Positions 6,726-14,587 of a stretch of 36,237 bases of DNA are shown here, piece after piece (positions within the stretch are counted from its first letter, which is position 1; every line of letters begins with the position of its first letter). Source of the stretch: Candidatus Magasanikiibacteriota bacterium (GTDB lineage: Bacteria > Patescibacteriota > Patescibacteriia > Magasanikbacterales > UBA922); the NCBI GenBank assembly GCA_018650085.1, contig JABIGQ010000009.1, positions 1 through 36,237 on the forward strand, written 5' to 3'. Position numbers and translations under genes: made by a program. The notes below the pieces were generated by a model. That model was given only the letters and a program-made list of their open reading frames with translations, made no database searches and was not told where the DNA came from.

Positions 6726-7949
6726 CTAAAAACGTGCTAAAAGATCCTCAAATGTTTCTCGTTTCCGAATAACTTGCACATCATCTCCATCTACCAGTAT
6801 CTCTGTAGGTAATCCACGTAATTGATAATTACTTGCCATACTCGCCCCATATGCTCCAGCAACTCCTATAGATAATATATCATTATCACGAACCTCATGC
6901 ATCATACGATCACGGGCAAAAAAGTCTGAACATTCACAAATATTTCCTGTAATATCATATTCTTGAAACATTCCATCTGGATTACTTATGTTTGTAATCG
7001 GATGATATGAACCATACATAGCCGTACGCACTAGATGATTCATTCCCGTATCAGTTCCTACAATTATTTTTCTACTAATTGACTCTTTTATGGTATTTAC
7101 CTGTGTTAATAAAAAACAACTTTCTGCTACAATGTAGCGCCCTGGTTCAAATCGTAATACAGGATGCGCCCCATATGTTTCACAAAATGATTCAAATCTT
7201 CTGTCAATTTGCATTCCAAGTGTATTCATATCTAATCTACTTTCTTCTGGACGATATGGCACACCAAATCCCCCACCTACATCTACAAATTCAAGCCCTT
7301 CAAATTGGGTAGCAATATCTAAAATAACATCTAATGCTAAGATTGGTTCACGAAGACGTAACCATCCTGACCCAATGTGCTGGTGAATTCCTACAATCTG
7401 TAAATTATGCTCTTTTGCAATTTCTTTTACTTTTTCTACATTTTTAAATGAAATACCAAATTTAGAATCGGCTCCACCTGTGATATTTGTTTCATGAGAC
7501 GCTATCCCTATATTTGGGTTAAAACGAATAGATACACGGCTCCCAGAAAATGCACGCCCATATTTTTCTAATCGTGATAAAGAACCAATATTTAATAATA
7601 CTCCTAGTTCATGTACTTCTGTCATTTCTTTATCTGTCATGTTATTCCCAGTATATAAAATTCTATCTGGGGTAGCTCCACAATGTAATGCCATATGAAC
7701 TTCTTCTACAGACACTGCATCAATTCCAAGCCCCTGACCAATAATTTCTTTTACAAGAGATGGATTATAATTTGCTTTAATTGCATAAAAAAAATCAGCA
7801 TTCTCATATTTTCCTATACCCTCTTTTAATTCAGCGATTCTTTCTCGAATAACTGTAGCGTCATAAACATATAATGGTGATCCAAATTGTTCACATAACC
7901 CCTCTACTTTTTGTTTTCCGATATAATAATTGTTGTCTGTTAATTGCAT
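6726..7949 (-). CDS. lysA: Diaminopimelate decarboxylase-family PLP enzyme
   Basis: A 407-residue fold-III (alanine-racemase-like) group IV decarboxylase. The PLP lysine is K58 in FFYAIKANYNPS. Other motifs are HIGSG (191-195), GGGFG (225-229), EPGR (268-271) and CECSD (338-342) supplying the cross-subunit cysteine. This pattern fits LysA, which converts meso-diaminopimelate to L-lysine; other decarboxylases of the family cannot be fully excluded. It starts 16 bp after the aspartokinase stop and has no own promoter, so the two form an operon controlled by the leader region 8920-9076. Confidence 0.9.
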   Translation of the reverse strand: MQLTDNNYYIGKQKVEGLCEQFGSPLYVYDATVIRERIAELKEGIGKYENADFFYAIKANYNPSLVKEIIGQGLGIDAVSVEEVHMALHCGATPDRILYTGNNMTDKEMTEVHELGVLLNIGSLSRLEKYGRAFSGSRVSIRFNPNIGIASHETNITGGADSKFGISFKNVEKVKEIAKEHNLQIVGIHQHIGSGWLRLREPILALDVILDIATQFEGLEFVDVGGGFGVPYRPEESRLDMNTLGMQIDRRFESFCETYGAHPVLRFEPGRYIVAESCFLLTQVNTIKESISRKIIVGTDTGMNHLVRTAMYGSYHPITNISNPDGMFQEYDITGNICECSDFFARDRMMHEVRDNDILSIGVAGAYGASMASNYQLRGLPTEILVDGDDVQVIRKRETFEDLLARF

Positions 7950-7965
7950 ATAATATTAATTAAAA

Positions 7966-8898
7966 TTATCTTTTTATAAAATTTACACGTTCTATAGTCA
8001 TTTCAAAATATTGTCCAACCCATTCTATCACACTACCCACATAAATAAAAAATTTACTTAAATATGATATCTTACCATTTGATGGCACAATCATAGTTGA
8101 ACCACCATCTGGATTTTCTGTACTTTGCACTTTTATCTTCAATCCATAATTAGCAGCAACTTCTACTGCAATGGGATGAACTACTGAAGTACGAAGTGTA
8201 AGGAACTGTTTACTTGTCATGCTATCATACCGTATACAATCTTTATCACCACTGTTTGGGTCTTTATTATATACACCATCTACATCAGTAGAATTTATAT
8301 ACAGATCCGCCTGCATGACAATGCACACAAGTGTACCAGTGGTGTCTGAGCCCCCACGCCCAAGCGTTTTTATACTACCACATGGCATAGCACCATAGAA
8401 ACCACCTATCACGCATCTTTCGTCCCCAAATGCTTCACGAGTAGCTACAGACGTTTGTGCTTTATCAATTTCTCCAATACTATTTAAACAAATAACATCT
8501 GCTGCATCTACCCAATGCCAACCAAGTAGTAATGCCATGATTTTTGATGAGAGGTATTCTCCACGACTTGCAATATAATCTTGCCCAGCACCATTATCTA
8601 TATCACTTAAGATCTTTTTAAACTCAGCTGGAATATCAATATTTATTTTTAAATCATCTACAATCTGGATAAAACGTGCTTCTACTTCCTTGAACTTATC
8701 GTTCATAAGAAGATCTGTTATCTTTGGATCCTCATTATCACGCCGACCAGGTGCAGAAACGATAACCCAATGAATTGATTTATCTGCACTAACCTGATTT
8801 GCTACAAACTGATACAGCATAGCTGTGGCTAGTGATGTTCCACCAAATTTTACTCCATGTTTATATTGTTTCTCCTTATTTACAGTACAAATTTTCAT
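7966..8898 (-). CDS. lysC: Aspartokinase, catalytic domain only (no ACT domains)
   Basis: Phosphorylates L-aspartate, the first step towards lysine, diaminopimelate, threonine and methionine. Seen: VKFGGTSLA (16-24), SRGEYLSSKI (111-120), LGRGGSDTTG (179-188), TDVDGVYNKDP (204-214) and TSVVHP (237-242). The kinase domain ends near residue 270 and only a roughly 40-residue unrelated hydrophobic/basic tail follows. The usual pair of ACT domains for feedback inhibition is missing (310 residues against about 400-450). Some 15 extra residues precede the KFGGTS motif. Loss of allosteric control fits the candidate transcriptional attenuator upstream. Confidence 0.9.
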   Translation of the reverse strand: MKICTVNKEKQYKHGVKFGGTSLATAMLYQFVANQVSADKSIHWVIVSAPGRRDNEDPKITDLLMNDKFKEVEARFIQIVDDLKINIDIPAEFKKILSDIDNGAGQDYIASRGEYLSSKIMALLLGWHWVDAADVICLNSIGEIDKAQTSVATREAFGDERCVIGGFYGAMPCGSIKTLGRGGSDTTGTLVCIVMQADLYINSTDVDGVYNKDPNSGDKDCIRYDSMTSKQFLTLRTSVVHPIAVEVAANYGLKIKVQSTENPDGGSTMIVPSNGKISYLSKFFIYVGSVIEWVGQYFEMTIERVNFIKR

Positions 8899-8919
8899 AT
8901 ATAAAAAAATTAAGCAAAC

Positions 8920-8938
8920 AAAAAACCCGCTTTCGCGG
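8920..8938 (-). terminator. Attenuator terminator in lysC leader
   Basis: CCGC-GAAA-GCGG hairpin (8927-8938) followed by GTTTTTT on the minus strand, 22 bp before lysC ATG. Its 5' arm with neighbouring bases (AGTCCGC, 8935-8941) can instead pair with GCGGTCT (8975-8981). Confidence 0.75.
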
Positions 8939-8965
8939 ACTCTCCTTTTGTATTATGATATATAC

Positions 8966-9002
8966 AACAAGACTAGACCGCTATAGGCGAGCTCTTCTTG
9001 TT
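8966..9002 (-). promoter_or_regulatory. Anti-antiterminator hairpin overlapping leader peptide codons
   Basis: AACAAGA (within the Asn-Lys-Lys codons) pairs with TCTTGTT just after the leader stop; an inner stem CTCGC/GCGG-type pairing with loop CTATA extends it. It sequesters GCGGTCT, the strand that would otherwise disrupt the terminator. Confidence 0.6.
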
Positions 9003-9038
9003 CATCTTCGCTACTAATTGTAGATAAGTCATATTCAT
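8973..9038 (-). CDS. Putative 21-residue leader peptide for lysC-lysA
   Basis: An ATG-to-TAG ORF of 21 codons beginning MNMTYLQLVAKMNKK. It contains Lys three times, Asn twice and further Met, as well as Thr and Ile, all aspartate-derived amino acids. Tandem AAG AAG codons sit at the start of the first hairpin arm. The ORF lies 9 bp after the -10 box, so it would be translated from a nearly leaderless transcript; a second in-frame ATG is at codon 3. It is too short for the ORF track. Translation is inferred. Confidence 0.55.
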   Translation of the reverse strand: MNMTYLQLVAKMNKKSSPIAV

Positions 9039-9047
9039 AATATAAAT

Positions 9048-9076
9048 ACTGTATCAGCATGATGATACGTTGTCAA
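9048..9076 (-). promoter_or_regulatory. Promoter of lysC-lysA leader
   Basis: TTGACA (9071-9076), 17 nt, TACAGT (9048-9053) on the minus strand. The -35 is perfect and the -10 matches 4 of 6. Confidence 0.6.
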
Positions 9077-9153
9077 ATAATATTGTGGATAAAACTTAAA
9101 CATGAGGCATGATTCAAATAGCATGTATTTGTAATTTGTTTGTTTCTTGTATC

Positions 9154-12100
9154 TTACTTTTCTTCCACAGCAACTTCATCTAACTTCACACTAAGCAAAT
9201 GACTCATACCGTCATTTCCCATAGTTACACCATATAACGCATCCGCTGCGTGCATAGTCACACGATTATGTGTGATAATAATAAACTGAGAATCATGAGA
9301 TAATTCTTTTAAAATATCTACAACACGTACAGTATTTGCTTCATCTAGTGCTGCTTCTACCTCATCTAAAACCACAAATGGTGATGGATTGGTTTTTAAA
9401 ATCGCACACATAAGCGCAATGGATGTCATGGTGCGCTCTCCTCCAGACAATGTCTGGATATGCTTAATCTTTTTTCCAGGAGGACAAGCTGTAATGTCTA
9501 TTCCCTTTAATACTTTTTTTCTTCTTTTCTTTTTTTCATCGCCTTCTTCTATATCCTCTTCCATTTCATCCTGAGCGTCAGCCAAAGGATCTTCTCCGTC
9601 ATATCCATACACTTCTACTAACTCTGCTTTTCCTCCATCAAATAGCATTGTAAAATATCTAGAAAATTCTTTTTTTATTTGTTTAAACGCACTGCCACGT
9701 TTTTTCTTCATGATTTTATCTAATTCATCTATCAACTTTTCTAAATCACGAATTGCTTTTTCTAAATCGGTTAATTGCGCATAGAGTGACTCATGGCGTA
9801 ATTTTGTTTCTTCATATTCACTGACCACTTCTGTATCTATACCACCTATTAAACTTAGTTGATATTTTAATTTTTGTACAGCAACTTGTAGTGTATCAAT
9901 TTCTTCCAATGCAACCGTAGGCACACCACGTGCAATAATTGGTTCTATTGCTGTATGTAATTCTTGATACAATTCATGTAATAAATCTTCTTGTTTTGTT
10001 TCAAATTTTACAAAAGACATTTGTTTTTCATTTTTTTGTCCTAGCAATTCATTTACTGTTTGCTGTGTTTCTTGCATACTATCTTGCAGTTCAAACACAC
10101 GCTTCTTTTTATTTTCTTCCACTGCATTAAATTCTTCTATCTTTGCATCATGTTCTTTTAGCGTTTCTAACACCGCTTCAATATCTGCGTCTAATTGTTC
10201 TTTTTCTACAGATAAATCTTTCATCACTTCTCCATAATCTTCTGGACTCATTGTTTGGAGTGCAAGTTCTTGCTCAAGTGTAGATAATTCACCTGCTACC
10301 GCTATCGCTTGTTTTTCTACCATCTCTCGCTTGTTTTTTGCTACTTGCAATGCTCCATCTGTCATACGTGCTTCACTCATTACTCGCTCAAGTGCAATCT
10401 CTAATACATCATATGTATGCCGTTTTTCTGCAATCTGCTTTTCTACTTCTTCTGTCTTTGCAGCAACTGCCTTTGGCGCACTACCATCTTTGAAACTTAG
10501 TCCATGTGAATGCCTTCTTCTATGCCCACCTTTTACCGCACCACTTGTTTCAAATAAATCTCCCTCTAGTGTCACCATACGTACACGTCCAATCCCAATT
10601 TCTTTTGCAGTTGAAAAATCATCTACAACAAGTGTAGAACCAAATACAAATGAAAACACAGGACTATATGCTTCATCAAATTGAATTAATTCCTGCGCCA
10701 ATCCGTGTACACGAGGATGGTTTAAAAATTCATATACAAATGAAGGAACATCTCGTTGCCTTATTTTTGACAATGGTAAAAATGTAGCAACCCCAAAACG
10801 TCCCTCACGTAAAAACTGTACACAACCTTTTGCGTCTTCTACAGACCCAACTACAATAGAAGACAACTGTCCACCAGCTGCCACATCTAATGCTGTCTGA
10901 TACTGTTCTTCCACATCTCCCAGTTGTGCCACTACTCCATGCACATCCCCCAGCTGATGCTGAGATTCCAATACTGCCTGCACTGCCCGAAGACCGGTAA
11001 TTTGAAATACAGATTGTTCACTTTTTACCCTAGTTAATTGCGATTCTAAAGATGCAATATCTCCACGAAGACGTGTTTTTTCTATAGATTGTTCTTCTTG
11101 TGTTTGTTTTAATTTTTCAACATCAACTTCCTTTCCATTACATTCTTTTTCTATAGTCGACACTTCTTCATCCAACTGTTCTTTTTGTTCACGAAGTGTA
11201 GTGATCTTACTTTCTAACCAGCCCACTTGATGCTGTCCTGACTTACTATATTCTGTTTGTAATTTTCCTTGCAATACTGCTTTCTCACGCTCCAATGCAT
11301 TTTTTTTATGTACCACTTCTTGATATGCTTTTTGGAGTTCGGTAAATGCTTCTTGGCGACTAGACGCTTGTGCTAATTCTGCCAACTCTACCTGAATACT
11401 TTCTAATAATTTTTGTTTTTCTTTCAACTCTTCATCTATTCCTTTTATACTTTCATCTAAAATTGAAATATTATCATCATGATACTGCCAAAGTGTGGCA
11501 TAATATGTTTCTTGTTTTTCTTGTAATGTTACAGTTAATTCTTTTCGTTTTTCTAATTTTTTTACCTGACGAGATAATGTTTTCAATCGTGGAGAAATTT
11601 CATGTAATAACAAATCCGCCTGCCCTACATGCTCTTTTGTTCGTGCCAATTTTAATACTGCTTGATGCCTTTTAATCTGAAATTCTTTAATTCCAGTCGC
11701 TTCGTCAAAAAAATCTTTTCTATCTTGCGGAGACTGAAGTAACATACGATCTATCATCCCCTGCCCAATGACTGCATAAGATCCTTGCCCAAACTGTGCC
11801 TTTGCCAAAAGTAATTGCAAGTCAAGCAAACGTACACTATGCCCATTTATAAGATATTCACTATCTCCAGATCTATATAATTTTCGCCCAATAACGACTT
11901 CATCATAATCAATATCTACACGACCATCACTATTATCAAGGGTCATCATGACACTTGCCACACTCATTTGCCCCTTTGAAGATGAACCTGAGAAAATAAT
12001 ATCATGGCTTTTCTTCCCACGAAGTTGCTTCATACTCTGTTCACCCAAGACCCAACGAATAGCATCTGACACATTACTTTTCCCACTGCCATTTGGCCCT

Positions 12101-12207
12101 ACAATAGTTGTAATGCTACTTCTACCTTGTTTTTCTGGTAAAAATGTCAATATAGTCTTACTAGCAAATGACTTGAATCCCTGAATTTCTAACTGTTTTA
12201 AGTACAT
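9154..12207 (-). CDS. smc: Chromosome segregation SMC ATPase
   Basis: A 1017-residue condensin subunit. The N-terminal Walker A is GPNGSGKS (37-44). Coiled coils surround a hinge (about 410-560, GLRAVQAVLESQHQLGDVHG). The C-terminal ABC signature is LSGGERTM with Walker B FVVLDEVEAALDE. It is shorter than B. subtilis SMC (1186), with the loss in the coiled-coil arms; the head and hinge look intact. An acidic/basic insertion (DEMEEDIEEGDEKKKRRKK) precedes the signature. It is transcribed divergently from nrnA. Confidence 0.96.
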   Translation of the reverse strand: MYLKQLEIQGFKSFASKTILTFLPEKQGRSSITTIVGPNGSGKSNVSDAIRWVLGEQSMKQLRGKKSHDIIFSGSSSKGQMSVASVMMTLDNSDGRVDIDYDEVVIGRKLYRSGDSEYLINGHSVRLLDLQLLLAKAQFGQGSYAVIGQGMIDRMLLQSPQDRKDFFDEATGIKEFQIKRHQAVLKLARTKEHVGQADLLLHEISPRLKTLSRQVKKLEKRKELTVTLQEKQETYYATLWQYHDDNISILDESIKGIDEELKEKQKLLESIQVELAELAQASSRQEAFTELQKAYQEVVHKKNALEREKAVLQGKLQTEYSKSGQHQVGWLESKITTLREQKEQLDEEVSTIEKECNGKEVDVEKLKQTQEEQSIEKTRLRGDIASLESQLTRVKSEQSVFQITGLRAVQAVLESQHQLGDVHGVVAQLGDVEEQYQTALDVAAGGQLSSIVVGSVEDAKGCVQFLREGRFGVATFLPLSKIRQRDVPSFVYEFLNHPRVHGLAQELIQFDEAYSPVFSFVFGSTLVVDDFSTAKEIGIGRVRMVTLEGDLFETSGAVKGGHRRRHSHGLSFKDGSAPKAVAAKTEEVEKQIAEKRHTYDVLEIALERVMSEARMTDGALQVAKNKREMVEKQAIAVAGELSTLEQELALQTMSPEDYGEVMKDLSVEKEQLDADIEAVLETLKEHDAKIEEFNAVEENKKKRVFELQDSMQETQQTVNELLGQKNEKQMSFVKFETKQEDLLHELYQELHTAIEPIIARGVPTVALEEIDTLQVAVQKLKYQLSLIGGIDTEVVSEYEETKLRHESLYAQLTDLEKAIRDLEKLIDELDKIMKKKRGSAFKQIKKEFSRYFTMLFDGGKAELVEVYGYDGEDPLADAQDEMEEDIEEGDEKKKRRKKVLKGIDITACPPGKKIKHIQTLSGGERTMTSIALMCAILKTNPSPFVVLDEVEAALDEANTVRVVDILKELSHDSQFIIITHNRVTMHAADALYGVTMGNDGMSHLLSVKLDEVAVEEK

Positions 12208-12267
12208 AATAATGGATATGTGTTATATTAAGTGTATATACAAAGGCTGTTTCATAATATGTAAAAC

Positions 12268-12296
12268 AGTATACCACTCTTGACAAAAGCCAACAA
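12268..12296 (-). promoter_or_regulatory. Promoter of smc
   Basis: TTGTTG, 17 nt, TATACT on the minus strand; it overlaps the divergent nrnA promoter. Confidence 0.45.
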
Positions 12297-12308
12297 GTAC
12301 GATACTGT
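12280..12308 (+). promoter_or_regulatory. Promoter of nrnA
   Basis: TTGACA, 17 nt, TACTGT on the plus strand, 25 bp before the ATG. Confidence 0.55.
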
Positions 12309-12333
12309 ACGCTGTTAGAAAAAAAGTCTAAAT

Positions 12334-13338
12334 ATGGGGAAATTTATATCACAACAAATTCATACACGCATGCAAAGATCAAAGCATGTGCTTTTAGTAC
12401 CCCATAAACACCCAGACGGAGACGCTCTAGGGGCATTGACCGCATTTTCCAGATACCTAGATAGACTAGATATATCCCACAGCGCTTACTGTTCTACAGA
12501 TATTTCTTCTGTCTATAATTATATTATTCCTACAGCACTACATTGGAAAGATGAAACTATTTGGGAAGATACAGATATTGACACTGTTGTCGTCTTTGAC
12601 ACTGGAGATCTCCGCCATGCACGTATTGATAATTTCATAAAAAAACGTTCAGATATTACTGTAGTAAACATAGATCACCATATTACAAATAACTCTTACG
12701 GAAAGCTCAATCTTGTATTCCCTACTCTATCCTCTACATGTGAAATTATTTTTCATTACTTGAAAGCAAATAAACAAGTTATTACAGAAGATATAGCAAC
12801 GAGCTTACTTACCGGTATTATTACTGACACAGGAAATTTTACAAATAGTGCTACTACGAAAGAAGCCTTATTTATAGGAAGTAAACTCATTCAAACAGGA
12901 GCAGATTTTCATACTATTCAAAAACAAATATTTAAACGATTGCCAATAGATGCATTGAAACTGTGGGGATTAATATTTTCTCGTCTAGAAAAACATGAAA
13001 AATTTCAGTTAGTTCATACTTTTTTTAAACATGATGACATAGAAAAATTCAATGTACAGACAGAAGATTTAGAAGGACTTACCAATTTTCTTAATGCTAT
13101 TCATGAAGGACATGCTGGTATGCTTTTAAAAGAGCAAAAGGATGGAAGCATAAAAGGAAGTTTCCGTACAACCAGAGAGGATGTAGATGTTTCTGCTATG
13201 GCAAAACATTTTGGTGGTGGTGGGCATAGAAAGGCGGCTGGGTTTAGTGTAAAAGGACCTATAGAAGATGCATTATCATTTATATTAAAAGAATTAGAAC
13301 AATTATTTCCTCAGGGCGGGCTTATCTTAGAAGAGTAA
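12334..13338 (+). CDS. nrnA: DHH/DHHA1 phosphoesterase (NrnA/oligoribonuclease-like)
   Basis: A 334-residue protein of the RecJ-like DHH superfamily. Metal-binding motifs: HPDGD (26-30), VFDTGD (about 88), NIDHH (112-116) and a later TDTGNF. The C-terminal DHHA1 substrate-binding motif is GGGGHRKAAGF. Length and domain order fit NrnA-type enzymes, which degrade nano-RNAs and dephosphorylate pAp; a c-di-AMP/pApA phosphodiesterase role is also known in the family. Soluble and cytoplasmic. The adjacent gap 13339-13474 holds the clpP promoter and no terminator that I can see. Confidence 0.9.
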   Translation: MGKFISQQIHTRMQRSKHVLLVPHKHPDGDALGALTAFSRYLDRLDISHSAYCSTDISSVYNYIIPTALHWKDETIWEDTDIDTVVVFDTGDLRHARIDNFIKKRSDITVVNIDHHITNNSYGKLNLVFPTLSSTCEIIFHYLKANKQVITEDIATSLLTGIITDTGNFTNSATTKEALFIGSKLIQTGADFHTIQKQIFKRLPIDALKLWGLIFSRLEKHEKFQLVHTFFKHDDIEKFNVQTEDLEGLTNFLNAIHEGHAGMLLKEQKDGSIKGSFRTTREDVDVSAMAKHFGGGGHRKAAGFSVKGPIEDALSFILKELEQLFPQGGLILEE

Positions 13339-13418
13339 GTATCATGAAGTCTCTCAGTCATAAACAAATTCAGTGTATACTCTATTATTATTAGATATAT
13401 AGTTACTTCCATGTTATC

Positions 13419-13450
13419 TTGATTATTTCCCTTTAATACGATACTATAAT
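13419..13450 (+). promoter_or_regulatory. Promoter of clpP
   Basis: TTGATT followed by TACTAT (17-nt spacer) or the overlapping TATAAT (20-nt spacer). Confidence 0.5.
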
Positions 13451-13474
13451 AGAGTAATTACTTATATTTTTATT

Positions 13475-14068
13475 ATGAATACTCCAACATCCCAACACTT
13501 GATCCCAACGGTTATAGAAAAAACACATTATGGTGAGAGAGCGTATGATATTTATTCTCGTTTGCTAAAAGACAGAATTATATTTTTAGGAAGTGGCATA
13601 GATGATGCTGTAGCAAATACTATTATTGCTCAACTATTATTTTTAGAAAATCAAGATCCAGAAAAAGATATTAAAATTTATATTAATTCTCCGGGTGGAT
13701 CTGTAACTTCTGGTATGGCAATTTATGATACCATGCAATATATTAAGCCAGATGTTTCTACTATTTGTATAGGGATGGCGGCTAGCATGGCTTCTGTGCT
13801 TCTGGCAGCGGGAGAAAAAGGAAAACGATTTTGTCTACCAAATAGCGAAGTAATGATTCACCAAGTGATGGGTGGAACTCAAGGACAAGCAAGTGATATA
13901 GAAATTCATGCAGAGCGAATTATAAACATGAAAGCACGACTAAATAAATTACTCGCAAAGCATACAGGACAAAAAGTAGGAACAATAGAAAAAGATAGCG
14001 ACAGAGATAAATTTATGTCTGCAGTAGATGCAGTGAAGTATGGGCTGGTGGATAAAGTGATTAAATAA
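13475..14068 (+). CDS. clpP: ATP-dependent Clp protease proteolytic subunit
   Basis: A 197-residue ClpP. The catalytic triad is visible: Ser104 in GMAASMAS, His129 in MIHQVMGG and Asp178 in [28 protein letters not shown] is the conserved substrate-channel region. ClpP forms the barrel that degrades proteins fed by Clp ATPases; no Clp ATPase is in the window. It is monocistronic, with its own promoter and a strong terminator. Confidence 0.96.
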   Translation: MNTPTSQHLIPTVIEKTHYGERAYDIYSRLLKDRIIFLGSGIDDAVANTIIAQLLFLENQDPEKDIKIYINSPGGSVTSGMAIYDTMQYIKPDVSTICIGMAASMASVLLAAGEKGKRFCLPNSEVMIHQVMGGTQGQASDIEIHAERIINMKARLNKLLAKHTGQKVGTIEKDSDRDKFMSAVDAVKYGLVDKVIK

Positions 14069-14080
14069 AAAATACAAACA

Positions 14081-14115
14081 AAAAAACATCCTTATTACAT
14101 AAGGATGTTTTTTAT
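14081..14115 (+). terminator. Terminator after clpP
   Basis: Perfect 9-bp stem ACATCCTTA/TAAGGATGT (14086-14094 with 14100-14108) flanked by A- and T-runs. Confidence 0.9.
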
Positions 14116-14157
14116 TCAGCAATATTTTATATATAATAAAACACTATTGAATGGAGT

Positions 14158-14195
14158 CTGTCGACAATATAACGAACGTTATATAGTGCAATCAC
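14158..14195. repeat. Nested inverted repeat between convergent clpP and recG units
   Basis: Outer arms CTGTCG/CGACAG enclose an inner stem ATATAACG/CGTTATAT (14167-14174 with 14177-14184) separated by AA. A C-run follows on the plus strand. No ORF is present. It could be an operator-like site or an RNA fold. Confidence 0.5.
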
Positions 14196-14213
14196 GACAG
14201 CCCCCCTATTATT

Positions 14214-14237
14214 TTTAGAAATCCCATGCACTGGGAT
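14214..14237 (-). terminator. Terminator of the recG unit
   Basis: ATCCCA/TGGGAT stem (14221-14226 with 14232-14237) followed on the minus strand by TTCTAAAAAT. The T-run is weak. Confidence 0.45.
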
Positions 14238-14251
14238 AGATGAAAGAACAA

Positions 14252-14461
14252 TTACTTCATAGTAGAAGGAGTCGTGTGACTCCCACCCTGCCGAGACCCT
14301 AGATGCCCAGAATTGCTTCCATCTCCTTCTCTAGAAAGATAAGCAACTCTATAGTCATTCATATCTACGATAACACAACCTCCCAGACGATAACCCGTTT
14401 GGGTCATACCAACCCAAATTTCTTCTATGCCTTTAGTAATATATATAAATCTTCTAGCCAT
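14252..14461 (-). CDS. Small hypothetical protein downstream of recG
   Basis: Not recognised. The ORF track gives 99 residues from 14551, but an internal ATG at 14461 has a good Shine-Dalgarno (AGGAGAG, 14467-14473) and gives 69 residues. The N-terminal half has alternating hydrophobic and polar residues typical of beta strands (IEEIWVGMTQTGYRLGGCV). The C-terminal part is Gly/Ser-rich and looks disordered. It lies between recG and a weak terminator on the same strand. It could be a chance ORF; homologues in related genomes would decide. Confidence 0.4.
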   Translation of the reverse strand: MARRFIYITKGIEEIWVGMTQTGYRLGGCVIVDMNDYRVAYLSREGDGSNSGHLGSRQGGSHTTPSTMK

Positions 14462-14587
14462 GCCAGCTCTCCTGCGAGTTATTTGCCAATTTGTATAGGA
14501 ACCCATCCCCACACAAAATAAGGCAAAAGAATGTTGGAAATAAACTATCATATTTCTAAAAAAAAATCAAGATACATAGTTTATCCC

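Noticed and set aside
8942-8949. AAAAGGAG as the lysC Shine-Dalgarno
   Set aside because: It is over 40 nt from the lysC ATG, with no start codon at proper distance; probably part of the attenuator region.
8920-9076. Lysine (L-box) riboswitch upstream of lysC
   Set aside because: The leader is too short (about 140 nt) and the five-helix L-box core with its conserved internal loops is not visible; the leader ORF and alternative hairpins fit better.
10331-10684. Plus-strand 117-residue ORF
   Set aside because: Antisense to the smc hinge region; Ser-rich shadow.
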